Source: Thermoflexibacter ruber
GTDB taxonomy: Bacteria; Bacteroidota; Bacteroidia; Cytophagales; Thermoflexibacteraceae
Direction of reading: 5' to 3'
Assembly: GCF_900113045.1 (NCBI RefSeq)
Contig: NZ_FONY01000026.1
Span: forward strand, 1 to 64,000
Length of the DNA: 64,000 nt
Part shown: piece after piece, positions 45,837-54,310 of the stretch
Numbering within the stretch: the stretch's first letter is position 1
Layout of the letters: every line of letters begins with the position of its first letter
Made by a program: the position numbers and the translations under genes
The notes under the pieces: generated by a model
Seen by the model: the letters and a program-made list of their open reading frames with translations, nothing else
Told to the model about the DNA's origin: nothing
The model's database searches: none

Positions 45837-47468
45837 CTATTCTTCTCCCAAAAACGGATAGCGATAGTCTGTAGGAGGCACGAAAGTTTCTTTGATGGTG
45901 CGAGTAGAAACCCAACGCAAGAGGTTATACATCGCTCCTGCTTTGTCGTTTGTACCAGAAGCACGCCCCCCACCAAAAGGTTGCTGCCCTACTACCGCTC
46001 CCGTAGGTTTATCGTTGATATAAAAGTTTCCAGCGGAATGGAGCAGTTTTTTAGAAGCAAGTTCAATCGCATAGCGGTCTTGGGCAAAAATAGAGCCTGT
46101 GAGCGCATAGGGCGAGGTCATATCCGCCATTTCCAATACCTCTTCGAAAAGTTCAGGCTGATAGACATAAATCGTCAGAACAGGTCCGAAGATTTCCTCG
46201 CACATAGTAACGAATTGGTTATCATCTACTCGGAAAACCGTTGGCTCGATGAAGTAACCCACCGACTTATCGTAGTTACCCCCAGCGATGAGTTCTACGC
46301 CTCTTGCTTTTTTGGCTTCGTCTATGTATTTGGTGATTTTATCAAAAGCCCTTTCATCTATAACCGCATTAACGAAATTGCTGAAATCTTCGGGCGAACC
46401 CATTTTTATGCTTTTCAAGTCCTCTACCAAGTAGTTTTTCACTTCTTCCCATAAGTTAGCAGGGATATAAGCACGAGAAGCCGCAGAGCATTTTTGTCCT
46501 TGGTATTCAAAAGCCCCTCTTACTAAGGCAGTAGCTAAGGCTTTGGCATCGGCTGACTTGTGGGCAATGACAAAATCTTTCCCTCCTGTTTCTCCTACGA
46601 TTCTTGGATAAGACTTGTATTTGTGTATATTATTCCCAATCGTTTTCCATAAATGTTGGAAAACGCCAGTACTCCCTGTAAAGTGTAAACCTGCAAAATC
46701 AGGGTGATTGAAAATTACGTCCCCTGCATCGGGTCCTTCGGTATAAATCAAGTTAATTACTCCATCAGGTAAGCCCGCTTCTATCAAAACTTCCATAAAA
46801 ACCTGAGCAGAATAGATTTGAGTAAAAGCTGGTTTCCAAACAACAGTATTGCCCATGAGTGCGGGCGCGGTAGGCAAGTTGCCTCCGATAGCAGTAAAAT
46901 TAAAAGGGGTAATGGCAAAAACGAAACCTTCCAAAGGTCTTTGCTCTATGCGATTCCAGATTCCTGATGAGGAAATAACCTGCTGGCTATAAATTTCGGT
47001 CATAAAATACACATTGAAACGCAAAAAGTCGATGATTTCGCAAGCCGAGTCTATCTCTGCTTGGTACACATTTTTAGACTGCCCAAGCATCGTTGCTGCA
47101 TTCATTTTAGCCCTGTATTTGGTGGCTATCAAATCAGCCGCTTTCAAGAAAATGCTTGCTCTGTGTTCCCAACTTAGGTTTGCCCAAGCGTATTTTGCCC
47201 CTAAAGAGGCTCTTACGGCTTGCTCTACATGCAGGCTATCGCCCATGTTGAAATAGCCCAAAGTATGCTGATGCTCGTGAGGGGGAGAAATACGGACTTT
47301 TTGCTCGGTATAAACTCGCTCACTCCCAATATACATGGGAATATCCACTACTTCAGACTTCATTTTCGCAAGCATTGCCTTGAGTTCTTTTTTCTCAGGC
47401 GAATTGGGTGCGTAACTTTTTACAGGTTCGTTTATTGGTGTCGGTACTTTAAAATTTCCAAAATTCAT
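45837..47468 (-). CDS. pruA: L-glutamate gamma-semialdehyde (P5C) dehydrogenase
   Basis: 543 residues, the length of the single-function proline catabolic P5C dehydrogenase (ALDH4 type). It oxidises glutamate semialdehyde to glutamate with NAD. Seen: ITPFNFTAIGGNL (NAD-binding), GLHFTGSTGVFQHLWKTIG, VGETGGKDFVIAH (catalytic Glu), FEYQGQKCSAASRAYIP (catalytic Cys), and EEIFGPVLTIYVY. It begins VPTPINEPVKSYAPNSPEK as in ALDH4. No proline dehydrogenase gene is near. Confidence 0.93.
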   Translation of the reverse strand: MNFGNFKVPTPINEPVKSYAPNSPEKKELKAMLAKMKSEVVDIPMYIGSERVYTEQKVRISPPHEHQHTLGYFNMGDSLHVEQAVRASLGAKYAWANLSWEHRASIFLKAADLIATKYRAKMNAATMLGQSKNVYQAEIDSACEIIDFLRFNVYFMTEIYSQQVISSSGIWNRIEQRPLEGFVFAITPFNFTAIGGNLPTAPALMGNTVVWKPAFTQIYSAQVFMEVLIEAGLPDGVINLIYTEGPDAGDVIFNHPDFAGLHFTGSTGVFQHLWKTIGNNIHKYKSYPRIVGETGGKDFVIAHKSADAKALATALVRGAFEYQGQKCSAASRAYIPANLWEEVKNYLVEDLKSIKMGSPEDFSNFVNAVIDERAFDKITKYIDEAKKARGVELIAGGNYDKSVGYFIEPTVFRVDDNQFVTMCEEIFGPVLTIYVYQPELFEEVLEMADMTSPYALTGSIFAQDRYAIELASKKLLHSAGNFYINDKPTGAVVGQQPFGGGRASGTNDKAGAMYNLLRWVSTRTIKETFVPPTDYRYPFLGEE

Positions 47469-47589
47469 GGTTAATTAATTGATTTTTATGCGTATCAAGG
47501 GGATATTAAAGGACAATATCCATGTTACTAATATTTTTAAAATCTAATCTTTAACAAATTCTGTTTTGCTACCTCATATAACTAAGAAC

Positions 47590-47670
47590 ACCATAGGCGT
47601 GCGATATTAATAGAAAATTGATATTTTGCCGTCAATATATAAAACCTCGTAGAGGTGGCATTTTTGGCAT
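47590..47670. repeat. Dispersed hairpin repeat (ATATT-x-x-TAG family, diverged copy)
   Basis: CACCATAGGCGTG, then CGATATTAATAGAAAA, and ACCTCGTAGAGGT form two small hairpins around a linker. The linker resembles the AATATTGGTAGCA linkers at 54407 and 61750. This copy is more distant. Confidence 0.4.
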
Positions 47671-47873
47671 ACAGAGAAACTAACTCTTATAAAGACAGGC
47701 ATAAATAGATAATATTTTTCTACTAAAATGAAAGCCCTAATAAGCATATAAGTATTGTAAAATACGGTAGTACTTACAATCAAATTGCAAATATGTAGAA
47801 AATCATCTTTTTTGCAGTCATTGCTTGCTAATTATTTTGGTAAAAAAACTTGGAAGTTTATTATTTTTGATTT

Positions 47874-47897
47874 TACTTTGTATTTCAAAGTACTTTG
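47874..47897 (+). promoter_or_regulatory. Operator/promoter with inverted TACTTTG sites
   Basis: TACTTTG (47874-47880) and CAAAGTA (47886-47892) form a perfect 7-bp inverted repeat with a 5-base spacer. A third TACTTTG copy (47891-47897) follows, 6 bases before the ATG at 47904. TACTTTG also resembles the promoter -7 element, so a bound repressor would block transcription. The winged-helix protein at 48516-48809 is the obvious candidate regulator. Confidence 0.5.
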
Positions 47898-47903
47898 TGT
47901 AAA

Positions 47904-48515
47904 ATGGACAAAGAAAAATACATAGAAGATTTAAAGGAGATTAAAGACATCATGCACCGCTCTAAGCGGTTCATTTCCCTTAGCGGGCTTTCAGGTGTTT
48001 CTACAGGAGTAGTAGCCCTAATAGGGGTTTTTCTTGCTTATCAAATAGTTTTTAAAGGCAATGACTACTTGGTGCATCATGCCGTAGGAATAAGTAATGA
48101 ACATCTTAGCTACTTACTTTTAATTGCGACGGGAACGTTAGTTTTATCAGTATGGAATGCCATTTTTTTTACACATAGAAAAACAAAAAAGCAAAATCAA
48201 AGCGTTTGGAATATACAAACAAAGCAACTACTGTTGAACTTACTGATTCCACTTATCACAGGCGGCATACTTTGCTTGCTATTTTTAGCCAAAGGTTTTG
48301 TAGGGGTCTTACCGCCGCTGACTTTACTGTTTTATGGGCTTGCCCTTGTGAATGGGAGCAAATATACCTTACCCGAGATACGCAACTTAGGCTTAATAGA
48401 GATTTTGGTAGGGCTAATTGCATTTCATCTGGTGGAATACGGCTTGTTTTTTTGGGCATTGGGCTTTGGTTTGGTGCAGATTATTTACGGTTTAATTATT
48501 CAAAGAAAATATTAG
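47904..48515 (+). CDS. Four-to-five-pass membrane protein of a winged-helix operon
   Basis: 203 residues from the ATG at 47904 (MDKEKYIEDLKEIKDIMHRS); the frame opens three codons earlier with a TTG-type start. Membrane segments lie at about 30-50, 75-95, 115-160 (two) and 170-200. No known family motif is recognised. Its stop codon is directly followed by the GTG of the winged-helix gene, so the pair is translationally coupled. It may be controlled by that regulator. Confidence 0.8.
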   Translation: MDKEKYIEDLKEIKDIMHRSKRFISLSGLSGVSTGVVALIGVFLAYQIVFKGNDYLVHHAVGISNEHLSYLLLIATGTLVLSVWNAIFFTHRKTKKQNQSVWNIQTKQLLLNLLIPLITGGILCLLFLAKGFVGVLPPLTLLFYGLALVNGSKYTLPEIRNLGLIEILVGLIAFHLVEYGLFFWALGFGLVQIIYGLIIQRKY

Positions 48516-48809
48516 GTGGTGAAAGAAATTCTCAAAGACTTAGACAAAGCATTCGAGAATAGGATACGCCTGGGCATTATGTCGGCATTAGTAGTAAACG
48601 ACTACTTGGACTTCAATGCTTTGAAGGAACTGCTGGAAGTTACTGATGGCAACTTGGCGAGCCACCTAAAAGCATTAGAAAAAAGCGAATACATTACCTA
48701 TAAAAAGGAGTTTTTAGACCGAAAGCCAAACACCAATTACTCAGCAACTGACAAAGGGAAAGAGGCTTTCAAGAAACATATCAACGCAATAGAGCAACTG
48801 CTGAAATAA
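48516..48809 (+). CDS. Winged-helix transcriptional regulator
   Basis: 97 residues starting at GTG 48516 or the adjacent GTG 48519, immediately after the previous stop. The pattern is that of the small HTH_34/ArsR-like winged helix: NRIRLGIMSALVVNDYLDFNALKELLEVTDGNLASHLKALEKSEYI, a wing with KKEFLDRKPNTNYSATDKGKEAFKKHI. It probably binds as a dimer to the TACTTTG repeats before its operon and regulates the membrane genes around it. No ligand-binding domain is present. Confidence 0.87.
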   Translation: MVKEILKDLDKAFENRIRLGIMSALVVNDYLDFNALKELLEVTDGNLASHLKALEKSEYITYKKEFLDRKPNTNYSATDKGKEAFKKHINAIEQLLK

Positions 48810-48853
48810 AATATTTTAGGAAAAATGATTTGCAAAAAAAACTTCTTCCTCAA

Positions 48854-48877
48854 CCCTTTTCTCCAAAAGAGAAAGGG
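48854..48877. repeat. CCCTTTTCTC/GAGAAAGGG palindrome (family F copy)
   Basis: CCCTTTTCTC and GAGAAAGGG pair with a short AAA loop. It is followed by GACTTTTGAAAGGGTGTGG. A copy at 53480-53545 has the same layout (CTTTCCCC..GGGAAAGGACTTTTCTG..GGGGTGTG). Confidence 0.5.
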
Positions 48878-48934
48878 ACTTTTGAAAGGGTGTGGTTTAC
48901 TTATTTTTTAATATAAACATAAAGCGCAAAAAGT

Positions 48935-49219
48935 ATGAAAAACAAAAGGTTGGTTATCATCTTAGCTGTAGCTGGTTCTCTGCTACTTGTCCCGCTTGTT
49001 GCCATGCAATTTACCAATGAAGTGGATTGGAAAGTTTCAGACTTTGCTATCATGGGAGTTTTATTACTTAGTACGGGTTTGCTATGCGAACTCATCATGC
49101 GGAAAATACAAAGTATGCAAAGAAGGATTATTCTTTGTGGTTTTATTTTATTGATTTTCTTACTTATTTGGGCAGAACTTGCCGTTGGGATATTTGGGAC
49201 ACCTTTTGCGGGTTCTTAG
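48935..49219 (+). CDS. Small three-helix membrane protein
   Basis: 94 residues with three membrane helices: VIILAVAGSLLLVPLVAM, FAIMGVLLLSTGLLCELIM, and IILCGFILLIFLLIWAELAVGIF, ending FGTPFAGS. Small proteins with the C-terminal WAELAVGIFGTPFAGS are frequent beside such winged-helix genes in Bacteroidota as I recall. It follows the regulator by 125 bp, with a palindrome between. Function unknown. Confidence 0.75.
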   Translation: MKNKRLVIILAVAGSLLLVPLVAMQFTNEVDWKVSDFAIMGVLLLSTGLLCELIMRKIQSMQRRIILCGFILLIFLLIWAELAVGIFGTPFAGS

Positions 49220-49624
49220 ACAAAGGAAAAAATAAGCATAAACTTATTCCAAATGGAATAAAATTATTCATTTTGGAATAGTTTTTCACAAAAATTCCCC
49301 CGAACTTTGGTCTAAGTAAAACGACGGTGGTACTTTCAAATGTATGATAATTTTAGGTGTTAAAAAAATCCGTTCCCATCGGTACAATCTGTGTCATCAG
49401 TATTCCAAAATAGAACATCGATAATACGGATTTGGCTGATAAACACAGAATTAAAATTGCTACACCTCAGTTTTGTACTAAAATCGTCCAAACTTTCGGG
49501 TACGCCATAGTGGTATCTTTACATACCAAATAAGCAAAATCAATTGATATGATTACTTATTGACAAGGTGTATCAGTGGCGGACTAAGAATTAAATGTAT
49601 TTATCTACAAATGAATGAACTGTA
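49220..49624. other. 405-base intergenic region with a hairpin and a dispersed repeat
   Basis: No gene is seen. Near 49248-49281 there are two TTATTCCAAATGGAATAA-like palindromic stretches that could end transcription of the membrane gene. The ACAGAT/CTGTGT repeat is at 49389-49448. A mildly repeat-like GGGTACGCCATAGTGGTATC follows at 49498. Confidence 0.5.
49389..49448. repeat. Dispersed element with CTGTGT...ACACAG ends
   Basis: CTGTGTCATCAG at the left and CTGATAAACACAG at the right are imperfect inverted repeats. It is a relative of the element at 11809-11883. Confidence 0.4.
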
Positions 49625-50251
49625 TCAAAGCATGAACTTCAAATACGCTATTTTTTTTGTTTCAAAAAACTCCTCCTCAAAAAAATCTTTCAGTGCATAA
49701 AACTTAAAATATCCTTTTACATTAGCAAATTCCTCTAACAAATCGCCGCCTTTGAGCATAAGAAATCCATTAGATAACTCATTATGACCTTCTTTTTTTA
49801 ACAAGTGTTTGGTCTGTTGGTAAAAAGTACTGACCTCTGCCACCGCCCTGCTCACAACAAAATCGTATTTGTTTTTTAAATCTTCTGAGCGAATCTGCTC
49901 ACAAGTAGCATTAGTCAGCCCCAGATGCCTGATTACTTCGCTTACTACTTTTATCTTCTTTCCTATGGAATCTATGAGATGAAATTTTACTTCGGGGAAA
50001 AAAATAGCCAAAGGGATAGCTGGGAAACCTCCACCAGTGCCTACATCTACTACCCTTGTCCCTGTTTGAAAATGGATAACCTTAGCAATGCTCAAAGAAT
50101 GAAGCACATGGCGTTCATAAAAATTATCCATATCTTTGCGAGAAATGACATTGATTTTTTCATTCCAATCATAGTAAATAGGCTGGAGTTGGGCAAAATG
50201 CTTTAGTTGCTGTTGCGTCAAATCAGAAAAGTATTTTAAAATTATCTCCAT
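49625..50251 (-). CDS. rsmG: 16S rRNA (guanine527-N7)-methyltransferase
   Basis: 208 residues from the ATG at 50251 (MEIILKYFSDLTQQQ); a TTG at 50278 would add nine. The SAM-dependent methyltransferase core shows VVDVGTGGGFPAIPLAIFFPEVKFHLIDSIGKKI and FVVSRAVAEV, the RsmG signature. It also has NVISRKDMDNFYERHVLHSL near the N-terminus. It methylates G527 in the 530 loop of 16S rRNA. Loss gives low-level streptomycin resistance in other bacteria. It is separated from ftsZ by a terminator. Confidence 0.94.
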   Translation of the reverse strand: MEIILKYFSDLTQQQLKHFAQLQPIYYDWNEKINVISRKDMDNFYERHVLHSLSIAKVIHFQTGTRVVDVGTGGGFPAIPLAIFFPEVKFHLIDSIGKKIKVVSEVIRHLGLTNATCEQIRSEDLKNKYDFVVSRAVAEVSTFYQQTKHLLKKEGHNELSNGFLMLKGGDLLEEFANVKGYFKFYALKDFFEEEFFETKKIAYLKFML

Positions 50252-50337
50252 TTTTTCAATTGTAAAAAGGAAAGACAAAGATAAAGCGAAAAATGAAAAG
50301 GCAAACGATGTGTCATGAATAAGTCAAAGGAAAGGAT

Positions 50338-50373
50338 AAAAAAACTTGCCCCACTCAAAAAGCAAAGCAAGTT
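50338..50373 (-). terminator. Rho-independent terminator of the mur/fts cluster, after ftsZ
   Basis: On the minus strand AACTTGC (50367-50373) pairs with GCAAGTT (50343-50349) and is followed by a seven-base T-run (50338-50344). It lies about 115 bases past the ftsZ stop. Confidence 0.65.
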
Positions 50374-50488
50374 CCAAATTCATTCATTATGCTTCAAATT
50401 CGAAAAATTGTAGTAAAAATCTCTTTATAATGGTTAAATAGGTAATAGTTAAATAGTTATTAAACCAATTTAATTCTCAAACTATTCA

Positions 50489-51934
50489 TTAATCCACATT
50501 ATCATGCAAAAATCTATTTCCTCCAAGCAGTCCGTTATCTTCCCCAATTTTGAGGCGCGAAAGATGATTTTCAGAAGAGTGAGGCACTTCTTTGAGTTCT
50601 ACTTTCTTGCGTAAGTAGGCAGGGATTTCCTTTTTCTCATTAAACTCCTCATTGCTTAGTTCGCTGAAGGAGCGTAAGTTATTGAGCTGTTTTTGACGTA
50701 TCTGAATGCTTACGTCCACCTCATCTTTTTTTTTTGCATCTTCGTACCCCTTCAGGCTTTTGTAGTCATCAGTTTCCAATTGGAAAACTACTTTTTCAGG
50801 CTTTTTCGCAGGAGTTACCATTTCCTTTTTCAGAGGTTTGACCTCCTCGTCTCCCTTGTCAAAAAAGTCCATGCTGTCCTCCAATTCCAACTTGATTTTG
50901 GGTGTAAGGATTTTATTTGACGGCAAATCATATACTACTCGTTTCTGTTCTATGTTCCTCTTGCTTTCAAAACCCGTAGCAATAATAGTTACAGTGATAG
51001 ATTCTCCCAAAGTTTCGTCTATTGCCTGCCCTAAAATTATCTCGGCTTCTTCTCCCGCTTTTTCTTGAACATACTCATTAATTTCTTCTAACTCACTCAT
51101 CTTGAAGTTGTCCAAATCTGAAACAGTGATACTGACCAAGATATGCCTTGCGCCAAAAATATCTGTATCGTTAAGGAGTGGCGAATTAATTGCCATCTCG
51201 ACAGCACGCTTGGCTCTATTTTCGCCGTCCACCGTAGCAGAACCCATTACGGCAGCTCCAGAGTCTTTGAGTACGGTTTTTACATCTTCAAAATCAACGT
51301 TTACCAAACCAGAAACAGTGATGATTTCTGCGATAGATTTTGCAGCCTTAGTCAAAACTTCATCAGCTTGATTAAATGCTTCTTTGACAGAAGTATTGCC
51401 ATAGATTTCTTTTAGACGATTGTTCAGAATCACAATGACTGCATCACAGTTGGCTCTGAGTTCTGCCAAGCCTTCCTCGGCTCGCTTGTATTTGGGTTTT
51501 CCCTCAAACATAAAAGGGAAAGTTACAATACCTACGGTCAAAATGCCCATTTCTTTGGCGATTTGAGCAATGACAGGAGCCGCACCCGTACCTGTTCCTC
51601 CGCCCATACCTGCGGTGATAAAAACCATTTTGGTATTGCTTGCCAAGATGTTACGGATTTCGTCTTTGCTTTCCATAGCAGCAGTTTTGCCTCTTTCGGG
51701 GTTCGCCCCTGCGCCCAAGCCTTTGGTAGAGTTTAGCCCAATTTGGATTTTATTAGGCACAGGACTCATTTGCAAAGCCTGAATATCGGTGTTGGCAACA
51801 TAAAATTCTACGCCTCGAATACCTTGGCGAAACATGTGGTTTACGGCATTGCTTCCGCCGCCGCCTACGCCAATCACCTTGATAATAGAGGTTTCATTGG
51901 CAGGATAATCAAATTCGTAAGTGCGCTCTTTCAT
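50489..51934 (-). CDS. ftsZ: Cell division protein FtsZ
   Basis: 481 residues, a tubulin-like GTPase that forms the Z-ring. The GTPase domain has VIGVGGGGSNAVNHMF, NTDIQAL, the tubulin signature GGGTGTGAAPVIAQIAKEMG, and NADEVL-type NQADEVLTKA. A long variable linker (about 340-430) leads to the C-terminal peptide IPAYLRKKV (about 438-446), the Bacteroidota version of the FtsA-binding tail. Unusually another 35 residues follow that peptide. It is the last gene of the dcw cluster, followed by a terminator. 172 bp separate it from ftsA, with AT-rich repeats between. Confidence 0.97.
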   Translation of the reverse strand: MKERTYEFDYPANETSIIKVIGVGGGGSNAVNHMFRQGIRGVEFYVANTDIQALQMSPVPNKIQIGLNSTKGLGAGANPERGKTAAMESKDEIRNILASNTKMVFITAGMGGGTGTGAAPVIAQIAKEMGILTVGIVTFPFMFEGKPKYKRAEEGLAELRANCDAVIVILNNRLKEIYGNTSVKEAFNQADEVLTKAAKSIAEIITVSGLVNVDFEDVKTVLKDSGAAVMGSATVDGENRAKRAVEMAINSPLLNDTDIFGARHILVSITVSDLDNFKMSELEEINEYVQEKAGEEAEIILGQAIDETLGESITVTIIATGFESKRNIEQKRVVYDLPSNKILTPKIKLELEDSMDFFDKGDEEVKPLKKEMVTPAKKPEKVVFQLETDDYKSLKGYEDAKKKDEVDVSIQIRQKQLNNLRSFSELSNEEFNEKKEIPAYLRKKVELKEVPHSSENHLSRLKIGEDNGLLGGNRFLHDNVD

Positions 51935-51945
51935 AGGTCTTTCAA

Positions 51946-51980
51946 AATTATGAATTATATATTAGGAATTAGGAATTATT
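51946..51980. repeat. AATTATGAATTAT-type simple repeat before ftsZ
   Basis: AATTATGAATTATATATTAG followed by GAATTAGGAATTATT is an array of near-identical GAATTA units, matching units at 54320-54350 and the reversed units at 52082-52108. Confidence 0.45.
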
Positions 51981-52091
51981 TTTAAAAATTTGATTATCAA
52001 ACACTTGTATTAATCCCTTATTCCCTTATGGTGTTTTATTTCATTTAAAATTTGATTTTATGAACGAGATTAAAAATTAAAGAAATTCATC

Positions 52092-52108
52092 ATTCATCAT
52101 TTATAATT
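52092..52108. repeat. 17-bp arm matching the arm before ftsQ (inverted)
   Basis: ATTCATCATTTATAATT is the exact reverse complement of AATTATAAATGATGAAT at 54327-54343. The two arms enclose ftsA and ftsQ. The left arm overlaps the ftsA stop codon (52107-52109). Confidence 0.55.
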
Positions 52109-53420
52109 AGTAGTTGTTTTCCCCAAAATCATCAATGAGTAGCTCTTTGGTTTTGCGGACAATTGTGCTAAAGAAGTCCCCTTTGGCTTGTTGCTTGGTG
52201 CTTTGCTTGCCTGTATGAGAAGGTGCATACGCCTGATGTGCATTCTTGAGGTAGTTTTCCTCTCTCTCATCTATGGTTTTGAAGCCCGCTAAGACCAATC
52301 CCATAGTGGTTGCAAACATGGGGAGTTTTACTTTCTCGTCCTTGCTTTTGCCTAAGTATTCGTTAGGGTAGCCGATTCGAGTGTCCAAGCCTGTTTTTAA
52401 CTCAAACAGAGACTGTATATTCAATAGTTGCGCCCCTCCTCCTGTAATCACAATGCCTCCTGCCAAGCGGTTGGCATAGCCAGAGCGTATGATTTCTGAG
52501 TGAACCAACTCGATAATCTCTTCCATTCTTGCTTCTATGATTCGTGCCAAATTTTTAATAGAAATTTCCTTGGGTGTTCTTCCCCTAATTCCGGGGATAG
52601 AAACAACCTCATTTTCTGTGGCTTCTTCTGATAGGGAATTTCCAAATTTGATTTTTAATAACTCTGCCTGATTATCAAGCACTTGACAGCCATGTTTGAT
52701 GTCAGAAGTAATAATATCACCTCCAAAGGGAATGACCGCCGTGTGGCGAATGATGCCATCATAGAAAATCGCAATGTCCGTAGTTCCACCGCCAATGTCG
52801 ACCAAAGCAATGCCTGCTTCTTTTTCCTCATCACTCAGTACAGCCAGACTGGAGGCTAAGGGTTCTAAAATCAAGTTCTCGATGTGCAAACCTGCTCTCT
52901 CTACTGCCCGTTTGATATTTTTAATAGCATTGGTTTGGGCTGTAATGATGTGAAAATCAGCCTCTAACTTTACGCCAGCCATGCCTACGGGGTCTTTGAT
53001 GTTCTCCTCATAGTCCACGATGTAGTGCTGTGGCATGACGTGAATAATCTCTGTACCGGGTTCTGTAACAATTCGATACATGTCATTGGTCAGGCGATTC
53101 AAGTCTTCCAACGTAATTTCATCATTATCAGAACTGCGGGTGATACTGCCGCGGTGTCTGAAACTCTTGATATGTTTCCCAGCAATCCCCACATTGACCA
53201 CGTTGATGTCAATGCCAGAGGTTTTTTCTGCTTCCTCTATGGCTTGGGTAATGCTGTCTGTCGTCTTATGGATATTGGAAACAATGCCCTCTTTCACTCC
53301 GTCAGAGTTAGCCTTGCCCACACCCAGAATTTCTAACTTTCCGTACTCATTTATGCGACCAACCATCGCACAAATCTTTGTCGTACCAATGTCGAGTCCT
53401 ACTACAATCTTTTCGTTCAT
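52107..53420 (-). CDS. ftsA: Cell division protein FtsA
   Basis: 437 residues of the actin-like ATPase that tethers FtsZ to the membrane. It begins KIVVGLDIGTTKICAMVGRI (phosphate-1) and has VDIGGGTTDIAIFYDG (phosphate-2) and GGIVITGGGAQLLN (adenosine). NVGIAGKHIKSFRHRG is the FtsA-specific subdomain. The C-terminal FFSTIVRKTKELLIDDFG is an amphipathic membrane-targeting helix. It lies between ftsQ and ftsZ, the usual order. Confidence 0.96.
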   Translation of the reverse strand: MNEKIVVGLDIGTTKICAMVGRINEYGKLEILGVGKANSDGVKEGIVSNIHKTTDSITQAIEEAEKTSGIDINVVNVGIAGKHIKSFRHRGSITRSSDNDEITLEDLNRLTNDMYRIVTEPGTEIIHVMPQHYIVDYEENIKDPVGMAGVKLEADFHIITAQTNAIKNIKRAVERAGLHIENLILEPLASSLAVLSDEEKEAGIALVDIGGGTTDIAIFYDGIIRHTAVIPFGGDIITSDIKHGCQVLDNQAELLKIKFGNSLSEEATENEVVSIPGIRGRTPKEISIKNLARIIEARMEEIIELVHSEIIRSGYANRLAGGIVITGGGAQLLNIQSLFELKTGLDTRIGYPNEYLGKSKDEKVKLPMFATTMGLVLAGFKTIDEREENYLKNAHQAYAPSHTGKQSTKQQAKGDFFSTIVRKTKELLIDDFGENNY

Positions 53421-53479
53421 TTTGTGTTACTTATTTGCATTTTATATTTTTTAGTTTTGCTTTTGCCCCTATCCTAAAT

Positions 53480-53545
53480 CCTTTCCCCTTCTGGGAAAGG
53501 ACTTTTCTGATATTTTCCCCTCTCCTTTGGGTAGGGGTGGGGTGT
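53480..53545. repeat. Family-F palindromes between ftsQ and ftsA
   Basis: CCTTTCCC/GGGAAAGG (53480-53500) and CCCCT/AGGGG (about 53517-53537) form two hairpins joined by ACTTTTCTGATATTTT. A shorter relative is at 48854 and a third is embedded in murE (63119-63155). Confidence 0.55.
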
Positions 53546-53548
53546 GCA

Positions 53549-54310
53549 TTACTCACAAACTATCTGATTATCAAAACCTAACTTAACTTTCTTGTACTTG
53601 TTCCAACCTTTCGCAGGGACTACTTGGCTGTAAAAAAGTCTTAATTTTTCCAATTTAGCTGAGTAGTCATCTACCAAGCCAAACTCAATTGCATGATTCC
53701 CTATTTGTGGATATATAGTTAAGTTATTGTATTCATCAATGTCAATTTCAGTGATTTGTGCCTTCCAGAAAGGGTCATTTTCAATGTGTTTCAAAAATTC
53801 AAACAAAGGCTTACCAAAATTTTTAGTGAGTTTGTTCTCCTTATCATAAATATGTTCCATTCCCTTTCCTGTGAGCAAAACCACTCTTGGCGTATAGTCC
53901 TCAGAAAGAGGCAGATATTCTCCATCTTTCCCTATGTAGTTGCCTTTTCCGTCATTTTTCAATATCCTTGCGATAGGCTGGGAAGGAATGATTTTTACTA
54001 CCAAATTCCCTTTTAAGTCCCTTGAAACCTCACAGTTAGACACAAAACCTGCTTCCTCCTCAATTTTTTTCTCAATTTCTGCTAAATCCGCATTGAGCAG
54101 TTTGCCATCTGCGGTTTGCTGAATCCCTTGACCGTCAATGATGCTACGCACCCGATTTTCATTAATCAGGTTTGGGGCGGTTGCTTCCTCAATCTTGACG
54201 ACTACGTTGCTGTAAGGCTTGTCGCCATAGCTAAACAAACTCGCAAAAGCCACTGCCGTTAAGACTGCCATAGACCCTAAAAATATTTTTACCCAAAGTT
54301 TTAGTTTCAT
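53549..54310 (-). CDS. ftsQ: Cell division protein FtsQ
   Basis: 253 residues: a short cytoplasmic tail, one membrane helix (VKIFLGSMAVLTAVAFASLF), a POTRA-like domain (VVVKIEEATAPNLINENRVRSII), then CEVSRDLKGNLVVKIIPSQPIARI and a beta domain ending FYSQVVPAKGWNKYKKVKLGFDNQIVC. FtsQ links early and late divisome proteins in the periplasm. Sequence is diverged as usual; position before ftsA supports the call. The upstream 290 bp lacks murC and holds repeats. Confidence 0.88.
   Translation of the reverse strand: MKLKLWVKIFLGSMAVLTAVAFASLFSYGDKPYSNVVVKIEEATAPNLINENRVRSIIDGQGIQQTADGKLLNADLAEIEKKIEEEAGFVSNCEVSRDLKGNLVVKIIPSQPIARILKNDGKGNYIGKDGEYLPLSEDYTPRVVLLTGKGMEHIYDKENKLTKNFGKPLFEFLKHIENDPFWKAQITEIDIDEYNNLTIYPQIGNHAIEFGLVDDYSAKLEKLRLFYSQVVPAKGWNKYKKVKLGFDNQIVCE

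Larger units (their letters stand above)
47469..47903. other. 435-base intergenic region with a dispersed repeat and an operator-like site
   Basis: No gene is seen. A repeat with small hairpins is at about 47590-47670 and an inverted-repeat operator candidate is at 47874-47892. The remainder is AT-rich. Confidence 0.5.

Noticed and set aside
45981-46454. 157-codon plus-strand frame opposite pruA
   Set aside because: Fully opposite the conserved aldehyde dehydrogenase sequence; no motif.
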